DNA of 64,000 bases, from assembly GCA_945870185.1 (NCBI GenBank), contig CAMBRK010000007.1:1-64000 (forward strand). Direction: 5' to 3'. The translations under genes were made by a program, and so were the position numbers. This DNA is from Aureispira sp. CCB-QB1. Lineage in GTDB: Bacteria; Bacteroidota; Bacteroidia; Chitinophagales; Saprospiraceae. The stretch's first letter is position 1. Each line of letters begins with the position of its first letter. The notes under the pieces are model-generated. The model worked only from the letters and a program-made list of their open reading frames with translations. It was not told where the DNA came from and searched no databases. Shown piece by piece: positions 1 through 8,224 of this stretch.

Positions 1-145
1 GCAAAACCTGTCGAAGACGAAAGAGTCATCCGACGAAAAAGTAATGGGTTAGTACTTAGTTTTTATTTTTTTTTAAACCACGTCAAATCACAAAACAAAG
101 TGGTTCAGTTTCGACCGGAATAGGTGGTTCAGTTTGACCGGAATA
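1..145. mobile_element. Terminal remnant of an IS21-like element
   Basis: The window opens inside what looks like the outer end of an insertion sequence. Two direct copies of a 22-23 bp unit beginning GTGGTTCAGTTT and ending GACCGGAATA lie 24 bp apart. Repeated terminal units of this kind are known at IS21-family ends, and I recall very similar units in Bacteroidota IS21 elements. A short open frame at bases 2-52 that ends in TAG could be the C-terminus of a transposition protein, but it is too short to identify. The rest of the element would lie to the left of the window. The family assignment rests on the repeats alone. Confidence 0.5.
100..145. repeat. Two direct terminal repeats, 24 bp apart
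   Basis: Copy one spans 100-122 and copy two 124-145. They differ by one extra C in the first copy (GTTTCGACC versus GTTTGACC). They are read as the multiple terminal repeats of an IS21-like element, which act as transposase-binding sites in that family. Confidence 0.6.
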
Positions 146-308
146 TACACTTAGAAAAAAATTAAAAAATTCTCACTTGATTACGGATGAGAAGAGTACA
201 CAAGTAGAAATTATTCCTTTCGATTATTTATGGGAGTTGATTGTTGACATTTTAAAAGAAAAGCAAGCAAAACAATTTCAACTTTTACTTTTTATTTTAA
301 AAAAATGA
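146..308 (+). other. Gap after the IS end, with an open coding-like fragment
   Basis: A reading frame runs without a stop from the IS boundary to a TGA at 306-308, overlapping the upstream ATG at 305. Its 43 C-terminal codons look protein-like (acidic and hydrophobic mix, ending FQLLLFILKK). It has no start codon of its own, so it may be the tail of a gene cut by the insertion, or chance. No homology is recognisable. Confidence 0.2.
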
Positions 309-361
309 ACAAAGCAAGCTTTAAAATTATTTGTTACTTTTTCGACCAAATTTTTTATTTT

Positions 362-3300
362 ATGTTTATACGTTTTTCTCTTTTGGTTTTATTGATATTA
401 CATGCTACATCAGGATTCAATCAAACTTGGCAACTCATAGACTCAAAAGATGTTGAAATACGAGGTCAAAAAGACCTTGAACCGCAGTCAGGAATAGTAT
501 ATAATACCAATGACGACGAAATAAAAAACTTATTGTGGTCAGCAGAACATGAACTCAATATTGATGTCCAAAATTCACGTACAGTTATAAATGTGGGCAT
601 GCCTAATGGGGAAATGGATTCCTTCAAAATTGTACAATATGATATGATGGAATCTGAACTTGCATCTAAATATTCCGATATTCGTACTTTTTATGGTGTT
701 TCACTTAATGACAAACTTAGAAGAATTAGAATTGATTATACTAATCACGGATTTAGGGCTGTAATTTCCTCACCTGAAGATGATAAAATTTTTATTGACC
801 ATTATCAACGCAATGACAAAAATACAAGAATTGTTTATTATAAAAAGGATTACAAAAAAGTACCATCTTGGGGTTGTAATGTAACAGATCATTACGCTTT
901 GGAAAGAGATGCTTCAAGTGGTGCACGTATTGGTGACTGCCAATTGAGAAGTTATCGTTTAGCTCAAGCTACTACTGCTGAGTATAGCAATTATCACGGG
1001 GCTACCAGTTCTTCTCAGTCGGGTTTAGTATTGTCTGCGGTAGTCACTGTTATCAATCGGATTAATGAAGTTTATGAACCTGAAGTAGCCGTTAGGCTCG
1101 TTTTGATAAATAATACTAATCTAATTTTCTACTATAATGCAGCCACTGACCCTTATACTAATACTTCTAATGATTTGAATGCTAACCAAACCACATGTAC
1201 TAATATTATTGGAAATGCAAATTATGATATCGGACATTTATTTGGCACAGGTGGTGGAGGCGTAGCTCAGTTGGGCTCTGTTTGTAATTCTACAGGAAAA
1301 GCCAGGGGTCTTACTGGTTCCGGAACTCCTGTAGGAGATCCTTTCTCCATAGACTATGTCGCACATGAAATAGGTCATCAGTTTGGAGGTAATCACACTC
1401 AATTTAATAATTGTAATAGAGTCAATGCAGCAGCAATGGAACCAGGAAGTGCATCTACTATTATGGGGTATGCTGGTATTTGCAATCCTAATGTTCAAAA
1501 CAATAGTGATGCTTATTTTCACGCAAGAAGTCTTCAGGAAATTAAAACATTTTTATCTGGAAACGGGAATAGTTGTGCTCAAATTGTAAATACATTTACC
1601 AATACTACGCCTTCAGTAACAGCTCAGACTAATTACAGCATTCCTATATCCACGCCTTTCGTCCTGACCTTAAGTGCTTCTGATCCAGAAAATCATCCTT
1701 TGACATACGCATGGGAGCAAATGAATAGTTATTCTGCGAACCAAACTATGCCACCAGCATCCACGAATACTTCAGGTCCAGTTTTTAGGAGTGTGTTTGC
1801 CACTACTTCACCTTCCAGATACTTTCCTCCATTAACGAATGTTATCAACAATACCACAAATACTTGGAATGTTTTACCTGCTGTAGCTAGAACTTTAAAT
1901 TTTCGGGGTATAGCCAGGGACTTTACTGGTGTAGCCGGTTGCAATAACGAAATCAACATCACTGTTTCTACTGTTACAGCTTCGGCTGGTGCATTTACTG
2001 TAACTTCTTTTAATACAGCATCGTCCTGGATAGTAGGAGAAAATAGAACTATCACCTGGAATGTGGCCAATTCTAATGTAGCACCAGTTAATGCCGCTAA
2101 TGTAGATATCTTATTTTCTATAGATGGTGGTAATACTTTTCCCATAACACTTGCAACAGCAACACCCAATGATGGTTCGCAAGTTATTGTAGTTCCTTCC
2201 AACCTTACATCACAAGGTAGAGTAATGGTAAGAGGTACAAATCACATCTTTTATGATATGAATAACATTAATATAACAGTTACTTCGCCACCACAATCAT
2301 TTAGCTTGACATCCAATCCTAGTTCTTTTGTCATTTGCTCAGGCCAGACAATTTCCTCAACGGTACAAGTTATAGGCGCAGGAGGTTTTAACCAACCTGT
2401 AAATCTATCTGTAACCAATCTTCCATCTGGTTCAACTGCAACTTTTTCTCCCAACCCGGTTTTGCCTGGCAACTCAGCAACTCTTGAAATATCTGGATTG
2501 ATAACAAGTGGTAACTACAATTTGACTATTTCAGGAGTCAGTGGATCCTTAAGTAATAATAACAGCTTTTCTGTAACAGTCAATCCTAACCCTTCATCTC
2601 CTTCATTATTATCACCACTGAATAATGCTGTTGGAATAAGTACCACACCAAGTCTTACCTGGTCAAATATAGCTGGAGCAACATCTTACGAAATGATCTT
2701 GGCTTACGATACTCAATATGAAGAAGTAATTGCAACTTATAGTGGTATTCAAACATCATTTCAAGTATCTAATCCGATTTATAATGGTTCAGAAGTTCAC
2801 TGGAAGGTAAGATTGGGAAATAATTGTGGTTTAAGTGATTGGAACGAAAGAACATTTACTGTCGATTCATGTGTGAGTTACTTTCCACAAACATTGCCTG
2901 TAAGCATTCCTTTTGGAACATTCCCTGTAACTTCTACATTAAATATATTGGACAAAGGTGTAGTTCAAAGTGTAAAATTATTAAACCTTACAGGAAGTTA
3001 CGTTAATGGTATTCAGCCTTTGGACTTTACTCTGCAGAATCCTCAATCTGCCCAATCAATTTTTTGGGCCAATCCTTGTAATAGAGAAACATCGTACAAT
3101 ATACAGTTTGAAGACACTGCGCCATTACCTAATTGGCCTTGTCCGCCCGATAATGGAAATACTTATCAACCATCAAATCCTCTTTCTGTTTTAAACAATC
3201 AACAACAAAAAGGAATATGGACTTTGACAATAAATAGAAGCAATATGTCATCAGGTTCATTAACAAACTGGGGCGTAAAAACATGCGCAACTCAATTCTG

Positions 3301-3730
3301 TAGATTAAATGTAGATCATACGAGACAAGATGGACCCGGTTCACTAAAAGAGGCCATATCATGTGCCGGCGTTGGAGATACTATTCGTTTTTCTTCTGTT
3401 TTGAATAATGATACCATAGATCTCAAAGGTCAAAACTTAATAATCAATAAAAATTTGATCATTGAAGCACAACCTAATCAAAATATTCACTTAATATCGA
3501 GTAGTACTAATCCTGTCATAATCAACAACACTACTGGAAACGGTTTAACTATTAAAGGTATTCATATCCTTTCATTAAATGCAACCAATGGTACCACGAT
3601 TATAAACAACGGCAATTTGATATTAGAAAATGTCAAACTTTATAAAAATCCAAATAGTACATCGACAGTGATAAACCAAGGATCAGGAATTTTAAATATT
3701 TTGGGAGTATCAGAAATAATACAAGAATAG
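362..3730 (+). CDS. Secreted reprolysin-like zinc metallopeptidase with P-domain
   Basis: This is a large exported protease of about 1122 residues. The ATG at 362 is chosen over 305 because it starts a clean signal peptide (MFIRFSLLVLLILHATSG); the upstream codons encode Phe-rich sequence without a signal. The zinc site HExxHxxGxxH (HEIGHQFGGNH) begins at about residue 335, which is the M12/reprolysin signature. It is followed by Ig-like and fibronectin-like regions and a proprotein-convertase P/Homo-B-like domain around residues 840-980. The last 140 residues are a Ser/Asn/Thr-rich, beta-helix-like stretch beginning DGPGSLKEAISCAGVGDTI, a style common on secreted Bacteroidota proteins. A canonical T9SS sorting domain is not visible before the stop, so the surface export route is uncertain. 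It probably digests extracellular protein, but the substrate cannot be read from the sequence. Confidence 0.85.
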   Translation: MFIRFSLLVLLILHATSGFNQTWQLIDSKDVEIRGQKDLEPQSGIVYNTNDDEIKNLLWSAEHELNIDVQNSRTVINVGMPNGEMDSFKIVQYDMMESELASKYSDIRTFYGVSLNDKLRRIRIDYTNHGFRAVISSPEDDKIFIDHYQRNDKNTRIVYYKKDYKKVPSWGCNVTDHYALERDASSGARIGDCQLRSYRLAQATTAEYSNYHGATSSSQSGLVLSAVVTVINRINEVYEPEVAVRLVLINNTNLIFYYNAATDPYTNTSNDLNANQTTCTNIIGNANYDIGHLFGTGGGGVAQLGSVCNSTGKARGLTGSGTPVGDPFSIDYVAHEIGHQFGGNHTQFNNCNRVNAAAMEPGSASTIMGYAGICNPNVQNNSDAYFHARSLQEIKTFLSGNGNSCAQIVNTFTNTTPSVTAQTNYSIPISTPFVLTLSASDPENHPLTYAWEQMNSYSANQTMPPASTNTSGPVFRSVFATTSPSRYFPPLTNVINNTTNTWNVLPAVARTLNFRGIARDFTGVAGCNNEINITVSTVTASAGAFTVTSFNTASSWIVGENRTITWNVANSNVAPVNAANVDILFSIDGGNTFPITLATATPNDGSQVIVVPSNLTSQGRVMVRGTNHIFYDMNNINITVTSPPQSFSLTSNPSSFVICSGQTISSTVQVIGAGGFNQPVNLSVTNLPSGSTATFSPNPVLPGNSATLEISGLITSGNYNLTISGVSGSLSNNNSFSVTVNPNPSSPSLLSPLNNAVGISTTPSLTWSNIAGATSYEMILAYDTQYEEVIATYSGIQTSFQVSNPIYNGSEVHWKVRLGNNCGLSDWNERTFTVDSCVSYFPQTLPVSIPFGTFPVTSTLNILDKGVVQSVKLLNLTGSYVNGIQPLDFTLQNPQSAQSIFWANPCNRETSYNIQFEDTAPLPNWPCPPDNGNTYQPSNPLSVLNNQQQKGIWTLTINRSNMSSGSLTNWGVKTCATQFCRLNVDHTRQDGPGSLKEAISCAGVGDTIRFSSVLNNDTIDLKGQNLIINKNLIIEAQPNQNIHLISSSTNPVIINNTTGNGLTIKGIHILSLNATNGTTIINNGNLILENVKLYKNPNSTSTVINQGSGILNILGVSEIIQE

Positions 3731-3748
3731 TAATACCCATTTATGCCA

Positions 3749-4275
3749 TCAATTACAAATACTTTTTATATGCATATTTGAAGGGGCATATCCTAGCTGT
3801 GCAGATTTTTTAATATCTATACATGCTTTTTTCATATCCAATAACTTTGTATAAGTGATGGCCCTATTAAAATAAGCTTCTGCAAAATCTTTGTTTTCAT
3901 CATTAGCTTCTGTAAAATCAGCTAGTGCATTTTCGTAATTTTTCATTTCTAAATGACATGTTCTTCTTAAAACATAGATTTCTGCATTGTCTTATTCTTT
4001 CTTCAAAATATGTGTATAATCCTGAATAGCTTCCTCATACTTTTTGAGTTCAAAAGAAACTATTGCCTTACTCTTTAGCGCATTGAAATGATCGGGGTTT
4101 ACCTGAAGACAAATGTCAAAATCTGACAATGCAGCATTTTGTCATCAATCATAAGCTTGGCATATCCGCGATAGAAATACAAATCAGAATCTGTGGGAAG
4201 CTTCCTGATAGCAGACGTCTCTTCAGATATCGCTTCCTTCCACATTTCGAGTTTTAAATATGACTTGTTTGACAT
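3749..4275 (-). pseudogene. Decayed TPR-repeat protein gene
   Basis: On the minus strand three frames join into one TPR protein of about 175 codons. It starts MSNKSYLKLEMWKEAI at 4275. It shifts frame near 4137-4140, where one A appears to be missing from a run, because restoring it continues DDKNAALSDFDICLQVNPDH. It then meets an in-frame TAA at 3992-3994 before resuming NAEIYVLRRTCHLEMKNYE to a stop at 3749. The motifs (YFYRGYAKL, NPDHFNALKSKA, FAEAYFNRAITYTKL) are typical TPR helices, likely a protein-interaction module. Only the last 65 residues remain as an intact frame. The N-terminus may also be missing. Two independent lesions argue for a true pseudogene, but a sequencing indel could explain the frameshift. 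Confidence 0.75.
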
Positions 4276-4461
4276 TCGGTATTCTTAAAAATCAAAATTA
4301 TTAAGAATATGTATACTTTGCGGTTCATTGGCTTCAATGATTGATAACTGATTTTTAAAAAATTTGAACTATAGGGTACTTCTATTGTTTGGCATTGTTG
4401 CTAAAAAAGAATGTTTTTCCTTACTTTTGAGCTCTTTATTTATCTTAATTATATAAAATTC

Positions 4462-5508
4462 ATGGCTTACCCTAACGATAATAGGAATATAGACCAAGAT
4501 CCAAATGCATCCGAACGCAAAAAGGATCACATTGACCTGGCTTTCAAATCTATAGTGTCGCCTTCAGAAATTGATACTCGATTTTATTATGAGCCAATGC
4601 TATCAGGGCATCCTAAAGATTCCAATCATATTGAAAGCCAGTTTGATGGGAAATTATTAAAAGCTCCTCTTTGGGTGTCTTCCATGACAGGTGGAACCGC
4701 CAAAGCTAAAACCATAAATGAAAATCTTGCCAAAGCGTGTGGAGAATACAAATTAGGCATGGGGCTCGGCTCCTGCAGACAATTATTATTTAGTGATGAA
4801 TATTTAAAAGATTTCCAAGTCAGAAAATGGACACATCAACAACCATTATATGCAAACCTAGGTATTGCACAAATAGAAACTTTGGTAAATGATAAAAAAC
4901 TTCATTTAATCATAGAGCTTATTGATAAATTAGATGCTGACGGACTCATTATTCATGTCAATCCAATGCAGGAATGGTTACAGCCTGAAGGTGACAGATA
5001 CTACCAATCCCCCGTTGAAACCATAGAAAAAGTCCTTCATTCTATCGATATCAAAATAATTGTCAAAGAAGTTGGTCAAGGTTTTGGTCCCGAAAGTTTA
5101 GAAGCGTTATTAAGATTACCACTAATTGCCGTGGATTTTGGTGCTTCTGGTGGTACTAATTTTGCACTTTTAGAGATTTTGAGATCATCATCTCCTATGT
5201 TTGTTGAAAACTTCAAACCTTTGGTTCAACTAGGACATTCTGCCCAAGAAATGGTAGAAATAGCCAATAAAATAAATACGAAACTAGCTGCTCAACGTCA
5301 GTGTCGTCAACTGATCATATCTGGTGGAATCGCCGATTTTTTGGATGGATACTTTTTGACTGAAAAATCAGAGATTCCTGCTATCTATGCTCAGGCTTCT
5401 GGTTTTTTGAAATATGCTATGGATAGTTATGAAGTGCTACAGCAATATGTAACTGCTCAAATCAATGGACTAAGTTTATCTAAAGCTTTTTTAAAAATAA
5501 AATATTAA
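4462..5508 (+). CDS. fni: Isopentenyl-diphosphate delta-isomerase, type 2
   Basis: This enzyme of about 348 residues interconverts isopentenyl and dimethylallyl diphosphate using reduced FMN. The type 2 family is recognised from NASERKKDHIDLAF near the N-terminus, the flavin-binding SSMTGG motif, LGSCRQ, the substrate and metal region LIIHVNPMQEWLQPEGD, and the C-terminal DFGASGGTN phosphate-binding loop. The ATG at 4462 is preferred over 4411 because MAYPNDNRNIDQDPNASERK matches how the family starts, whereas the upstream extension is unrelated hydrophobic sequence. The stop is three bases from the start of the HMG-CoA reductase gene, so both are probably co-transcribed in the mevalonate route. 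Cytoplasmic. Confidence 0.93.
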   Translation: MAYPNDNRNIDQDPNASERKKDHIDLAFKSIVSPSEIDTRFYYEPMLSGHPKDSNHIESQFDGKLLKAPLWVSSMTGGTAKAKTINENLAKACGEYKLGMGLGSCRQLLFSDEYLKDFQVRKWTHQQPLYANLGIAQIETLVNDKKLHLIIELIDKLDADGLIIHVNPMQEWLQPEGDRYYQSPVETIEKVLHSIDIKIIVKEVGQGFGPESLEALLRLPLIAVDFGASGGTNFALLEILRSSSPMFVENFKPLVQLGHSAQEMVEIANKINTKLAAQRQCRQLIISGGIADFLDGYFLTEKSEIPAIYAQASGFLKYAMDSYEVLQQYVTAQINGLSLSKAFLKIKY

Positions 5509-5511
5509 TTC

Positions 5512-6837
5512 ATGAGTGGGAAAAGTGTATCAGGGTTTTCAAAATTTGATAAAATTCAAAAGCTTAGATGGATAGACGAGGCTTATGGAAATAATGAAGC
5601 GACGTTTTCTTCTAGTTTTCAATCCTTTTGGTTGGAAGACGTTCATGTACAAAAAACTATAGATGGGTTTAGTGAAAATACTGTAAGCAACTTTATCATG
5701 CCCTTTGGTTTGGCACCCAATTTCTTGATTGATGGAAATACATATTGTGTGCCGATGGTCATAGAGGAAAGTTCGGTTGTTGCTGCAGCCGCAGCAGCAG
5801 CAAAATATTGGAAAGATAGAGGTGGATTCAAAACCACAATTTTAGGTACTAGTAAAGTAGGTCAAGTTCACTTTATCTGGAAAGGGAGCAGAGATTTATT
5901 AAAAAAACTTTTTCCTGAGCTTGAAGAAAGCCTAAGAATAAACGCTGCATCGATTACAGAAAATATGAATAAGAGAGGAGGCGGAATTTCCCATATAGAG
6001 CTTTTAGATTTTACAGATCAGGAAAAATATTTATTTCAGATAAGGGCTCATTTTGAAACTTGTGATTCCATGGGTGCCAATTTTATAAACTCCGTCTTAG
6101 AAAACTTTGCAGAAAACCTTGAAAACTTCTTTTTAACACACAAAGATATACCTGATCATGACCGAGATCTAAACGTGATCATGTCTATACTTTCCAATTA
6201 TACTCCCGAATGTGTAGTGCATGCAGAGGTCTCCTGTAAAATTTCAGAACTTGGAACATTTGCCAATGGTATGATGGCAGAGCAACTAGCTGAAAAATTT
6301 CGCATGGCCGTTAGAATCGCTCACATCGACCCTTATCGAGCAGCTACACACAATAAAGGAATATATAATGGCATCGATGCGGTAGTGTTAGCCACAGGCA
6401 ATGATTTTAGAGCTATTGAAGCCGCAGGACACACCTACGCAGCAAGAGATGGACAATATAGAAGCTTGAGTTACTGTGATATTAGTGATGGAATTTTTAA
6501 ATTTTGGCTTGAAGTGCCCCTTGCATTGGGAACTATAGGCGGCCTTACTTCTTTACATCCACTTGCAAAAAATACTCTCGAAATTCTAGGCAATCCATCG
6601 GCAGAACAACTGATGAGAATTGTAGCATCGGTAGGCTTAGCTCAAAATTTTGCTGCAATAAAATCTTTGGTTACTACCGGTATACAATCTGGGCATATGA
6701 AAATGCATATGATGAACATACTCAACAGTTTACAAGCTAATGATAAAGAAATACAGTTGGCATTGCAAAATTTTGAAAACAAAACCATTTCATACTCTAG
6801 CGTGAGAGATTTTATCGAGAGTGAAAGAAATGGCTAA
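5512..6837 (+). CDS. mvaA: Hydroxymethylglutaryl-CoA reductase, class II
   Basis: This 441-residue enzyme interconverts HMG-CoA and mevalonate. The four catalytic positions of class II reductases are visible: Glu in MVIEESS (residue 85 or 86), Lys282 in THNKGI, Asp298 in NDFRAIEAAGH, and His395 in SGHMKMH. The ENTVSNFIMPFGLAPNFLIDG segment is the usual substrate-binding start. Class II enzymes include degradative ones, but the upstream IPP isomerase, with only three bases between the genes, supports an anabolic role in isoprenoid synthesis. The cofactor (NADH or NADPH) cannot be decided from the sequence. No other mevalonate genes are in the window. Confidence 0.93.
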   Translation: MSGKSVSGFSKFDKIQKLRWIDEAYGNNEATFSSSFQSFWLEDVHVQKTIDGFSENTVSNFIMPFGLAPNFLIDGNTYCVPMVIEESSVVAAAAAAAKYWKDRGGFKTTILGTSKVGQVHFIWKGSRDLLKKLFPELEESLRINAASITENMNKRGGGISHIELLDFTDQEKYLFQIRAHFETCDSMGANFINSVLENFAENLENFFLTHKDIPDHDRDLNVIMSILSNYTPECVVHAEVSCKISELGTFANGMMAEQLAEKFRMAVRIAHIDPYRAATHNKGIYNGIDAVVLATGNDFRAIEAAGHTYAARDGQYRSLSYCDISDGIFKFWLEVPLALGTIGGLTSLHPLAKNTLEILGNPSAEQLMRIVASVGLAQNFAAIKSLVTTGIQSGHMKMHMMNILNSLQANDKEIQLALQNFENKTISYSSVRDFIESERNG

Positions 6838-6898
6838 TCGTATGATAAAAGCAACATATTCATCTTTGATTACGTTAAAATAATACAACTTATGATCT

Positions 6899-7561
6899 AT
6901 GAAGTATCTTGTTACCTTACTGTTGTTTTTTATTTGGTTGCCTTTATTTAGTCAAAATAAAGATTTCAAGCTGTTTTACCCACATAAAAATGAACTAGGA
7001 ATCAATGTAACTAATGTCTTGGGAAACGTTCTTAGTCTAAATCCCAATAATGCTAGTTCACCTTATGGTATCACGTACAGAAGACACTTAGGAAGTTCTA
7101 GTTTTCGGTCTGGCTTCAATATCAATATCATCAACACTGAAGAAGATGATTTTTCTACTGGTAATTTTATTACTAGAAACCTTTACATCATGTCAGTAGA
7201 TACTAGGTTTGGGTGGGAAAAACATATGCTCCTAAGCAAGAAATTTATGTTTTCCTATGGTATTGATCTCTTATTAGGTTATGAAAAAGAAAATTCAGAA
7301 ATCCTAGACTTTAACCTTGGCAATACATCTTTTATTAGTGATCTCTATACGTTAGGAGTAGGAATCGGGCCGGTATTGAGATTCGAATTCAAAATATCTG
7401 ACAGATTATTTTTAAGCACAGAAAGTTCATTTTATGGATATCACGAAATGACAAAAGAAACACTCACTATAGGAAATAGTACATCCGACGAACCGGATAA
7501 AAGCAGGGCCAATCTAAAACTTGAACTGCCCCAATCTTTATTTTTTAATATTTCATTTTGA
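6899..7561 (+). CDS. Exported beta-barrel-like protein of unknown function
   Basis: This 220-residue protein has a signal peptide (MKYLVTLLLFFIWLPLFSQ, cut before NKDF). It continues as alternating amphipathic strands with Tyr, Phe and Gly (GITYRRHLGSSSFRSGFNINI, FMFSYGIDLLLGYE, LFLSTESSFYGYHE) and ends on aromatic NISF, the pattern of a small outer-membrane barrel. The next gene encodes a similar protein (GIKYRRYYSKRAFVVNFGADI), so the two look like a tandem duplication. No named family is recognised. Confidence 0.6.
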   Translation: MKYLVTLLLFFIWLPLFSQNKDFKLFYPHKNELGINVTNVLGNVLSLNPNNASSPYGITYRRHLGSSSFRSGFNINIINTEEDDFSTGNFITRNLYIMSVDTRFGWEKHMLLSKKFMFSYGIDLLLGYEKENSEILDFNLGNTSFISDLYTLGVGIGPVLRFEFKISDRLFLSTESSFYGYHEMTKETLTIGNSTSDEPDKSRANLKLELPQSLFFNISF

Positions 7562-7569
7562 TATGTCCT

Positions 7570-8148
7570 ATGTTGAGAATTATACTTTTTATATCCACTG
7601 TGCTTACTTCCACCGTGCTTAATGCTCAAAAGGATACTACGGTATATGCAGAGGAAGACTTGTATGAAGACGATCCATACTTTTGGTCTTACACCAAAGA
7701 AATAGGGATAAATTTCACCCCTTTTGTATCCAAGTTTGTTCCATTCAACCTTGGTGAAAACAGTGCAGGTCCTATAGGTATCAAATATAGAAGATATTAT
7801 AGTAAGCGCGCATTTGTAGTAAATTTTGGTGCTGATATTTCGTCAGAGATAATTAATAATGGCGTCCCATTTTTCTTTCTTGGTATAGGTGCTGAATCCA
7901 GAAAACCGATCACCAAGGATAAAAAAATCACCTATTCTAGTGGTTTAGAAATCTTTCTAAGCGTTGCAGATGAAGACGTAGGAACCTTAGGTATTGCAAA
8001 AAATTATGGATTACAATATCATTTTACAAAAAGAATATTTCTTTCCACTGACGCAGCACTTAGACTAGGAAGTGATTTTGAAAGTGAAGGAATCACCATT
8101 AAATTTGAGCTACCAGTGGCTTTATTTGTTAATGTGAGACTTTATTAA
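7570..8148 (+). CDS. Exported beta-barrel-like protein, paralogue of the preceding gene
   Basis: This 192-residue protein starts at ATG 7570, giving the signal peptide MLRIILFISTVLTSTVLNAQ; an in-frame TTG at 7558 overlaps the upstream stop but only adds MICP. An acidic stretch (DTTVYAEEDLYEDDPYF) precedes the barrel-like region. The core shares a pattern with the upstream protein (EIGINFTPF, GPIGIKYRRYYSKRAF, KRIFLSTDAALRLG, IKFELPVALFVNVRLY), including the same closing ELPxxLFxN element. It is probably translated together with the upstream gene, eight bases away. Function unknown. Confidence 0.6.
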   Translation: MLRIILFISTVLTSTVLNAQKDTTVYAEEDLYEDDPYFWSYTKEIGINFTPFVSKFVPFNLGENSAGPIGIKYRRYYSKRAFVVNFGADISSEIINNGVPFFFLGIGAESRKPITKDKKITYSSGLEIFLSVADEDVGTLGIAKNYGLQYHFTKRIFLSTDAALRLGSDFESEGITIKFELPVALFVNVRLY

Positions 8149-8192
8149 TGTTAAAATTCTACTAAAACTACCAGCATATGATTTTATTCTCT

Positions 8193-8200
8193 TAATTTTG
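8193..8200 (+). promoter_or_regulatory. Putative -7 box TAATTTTG before the peroxidase gene
   Basis: This is an exact match to the Bacteroidota -7 consensus TAnnTTTG, ending 24 bases before the chosen ATG. No clear -33 TTTG is seen at normal spacing. Confidence 0.35.
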
Positions 8201-8224
8201 ATCACATTTTTAAAAATTTGTCCA

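Noticed and set aside
1729-2202. 157-codon minus-strand frame within the metallopeptidase
   Set aside because: It is an antisense shadow of the Thr/Val-rich coding region, without independent evidence.
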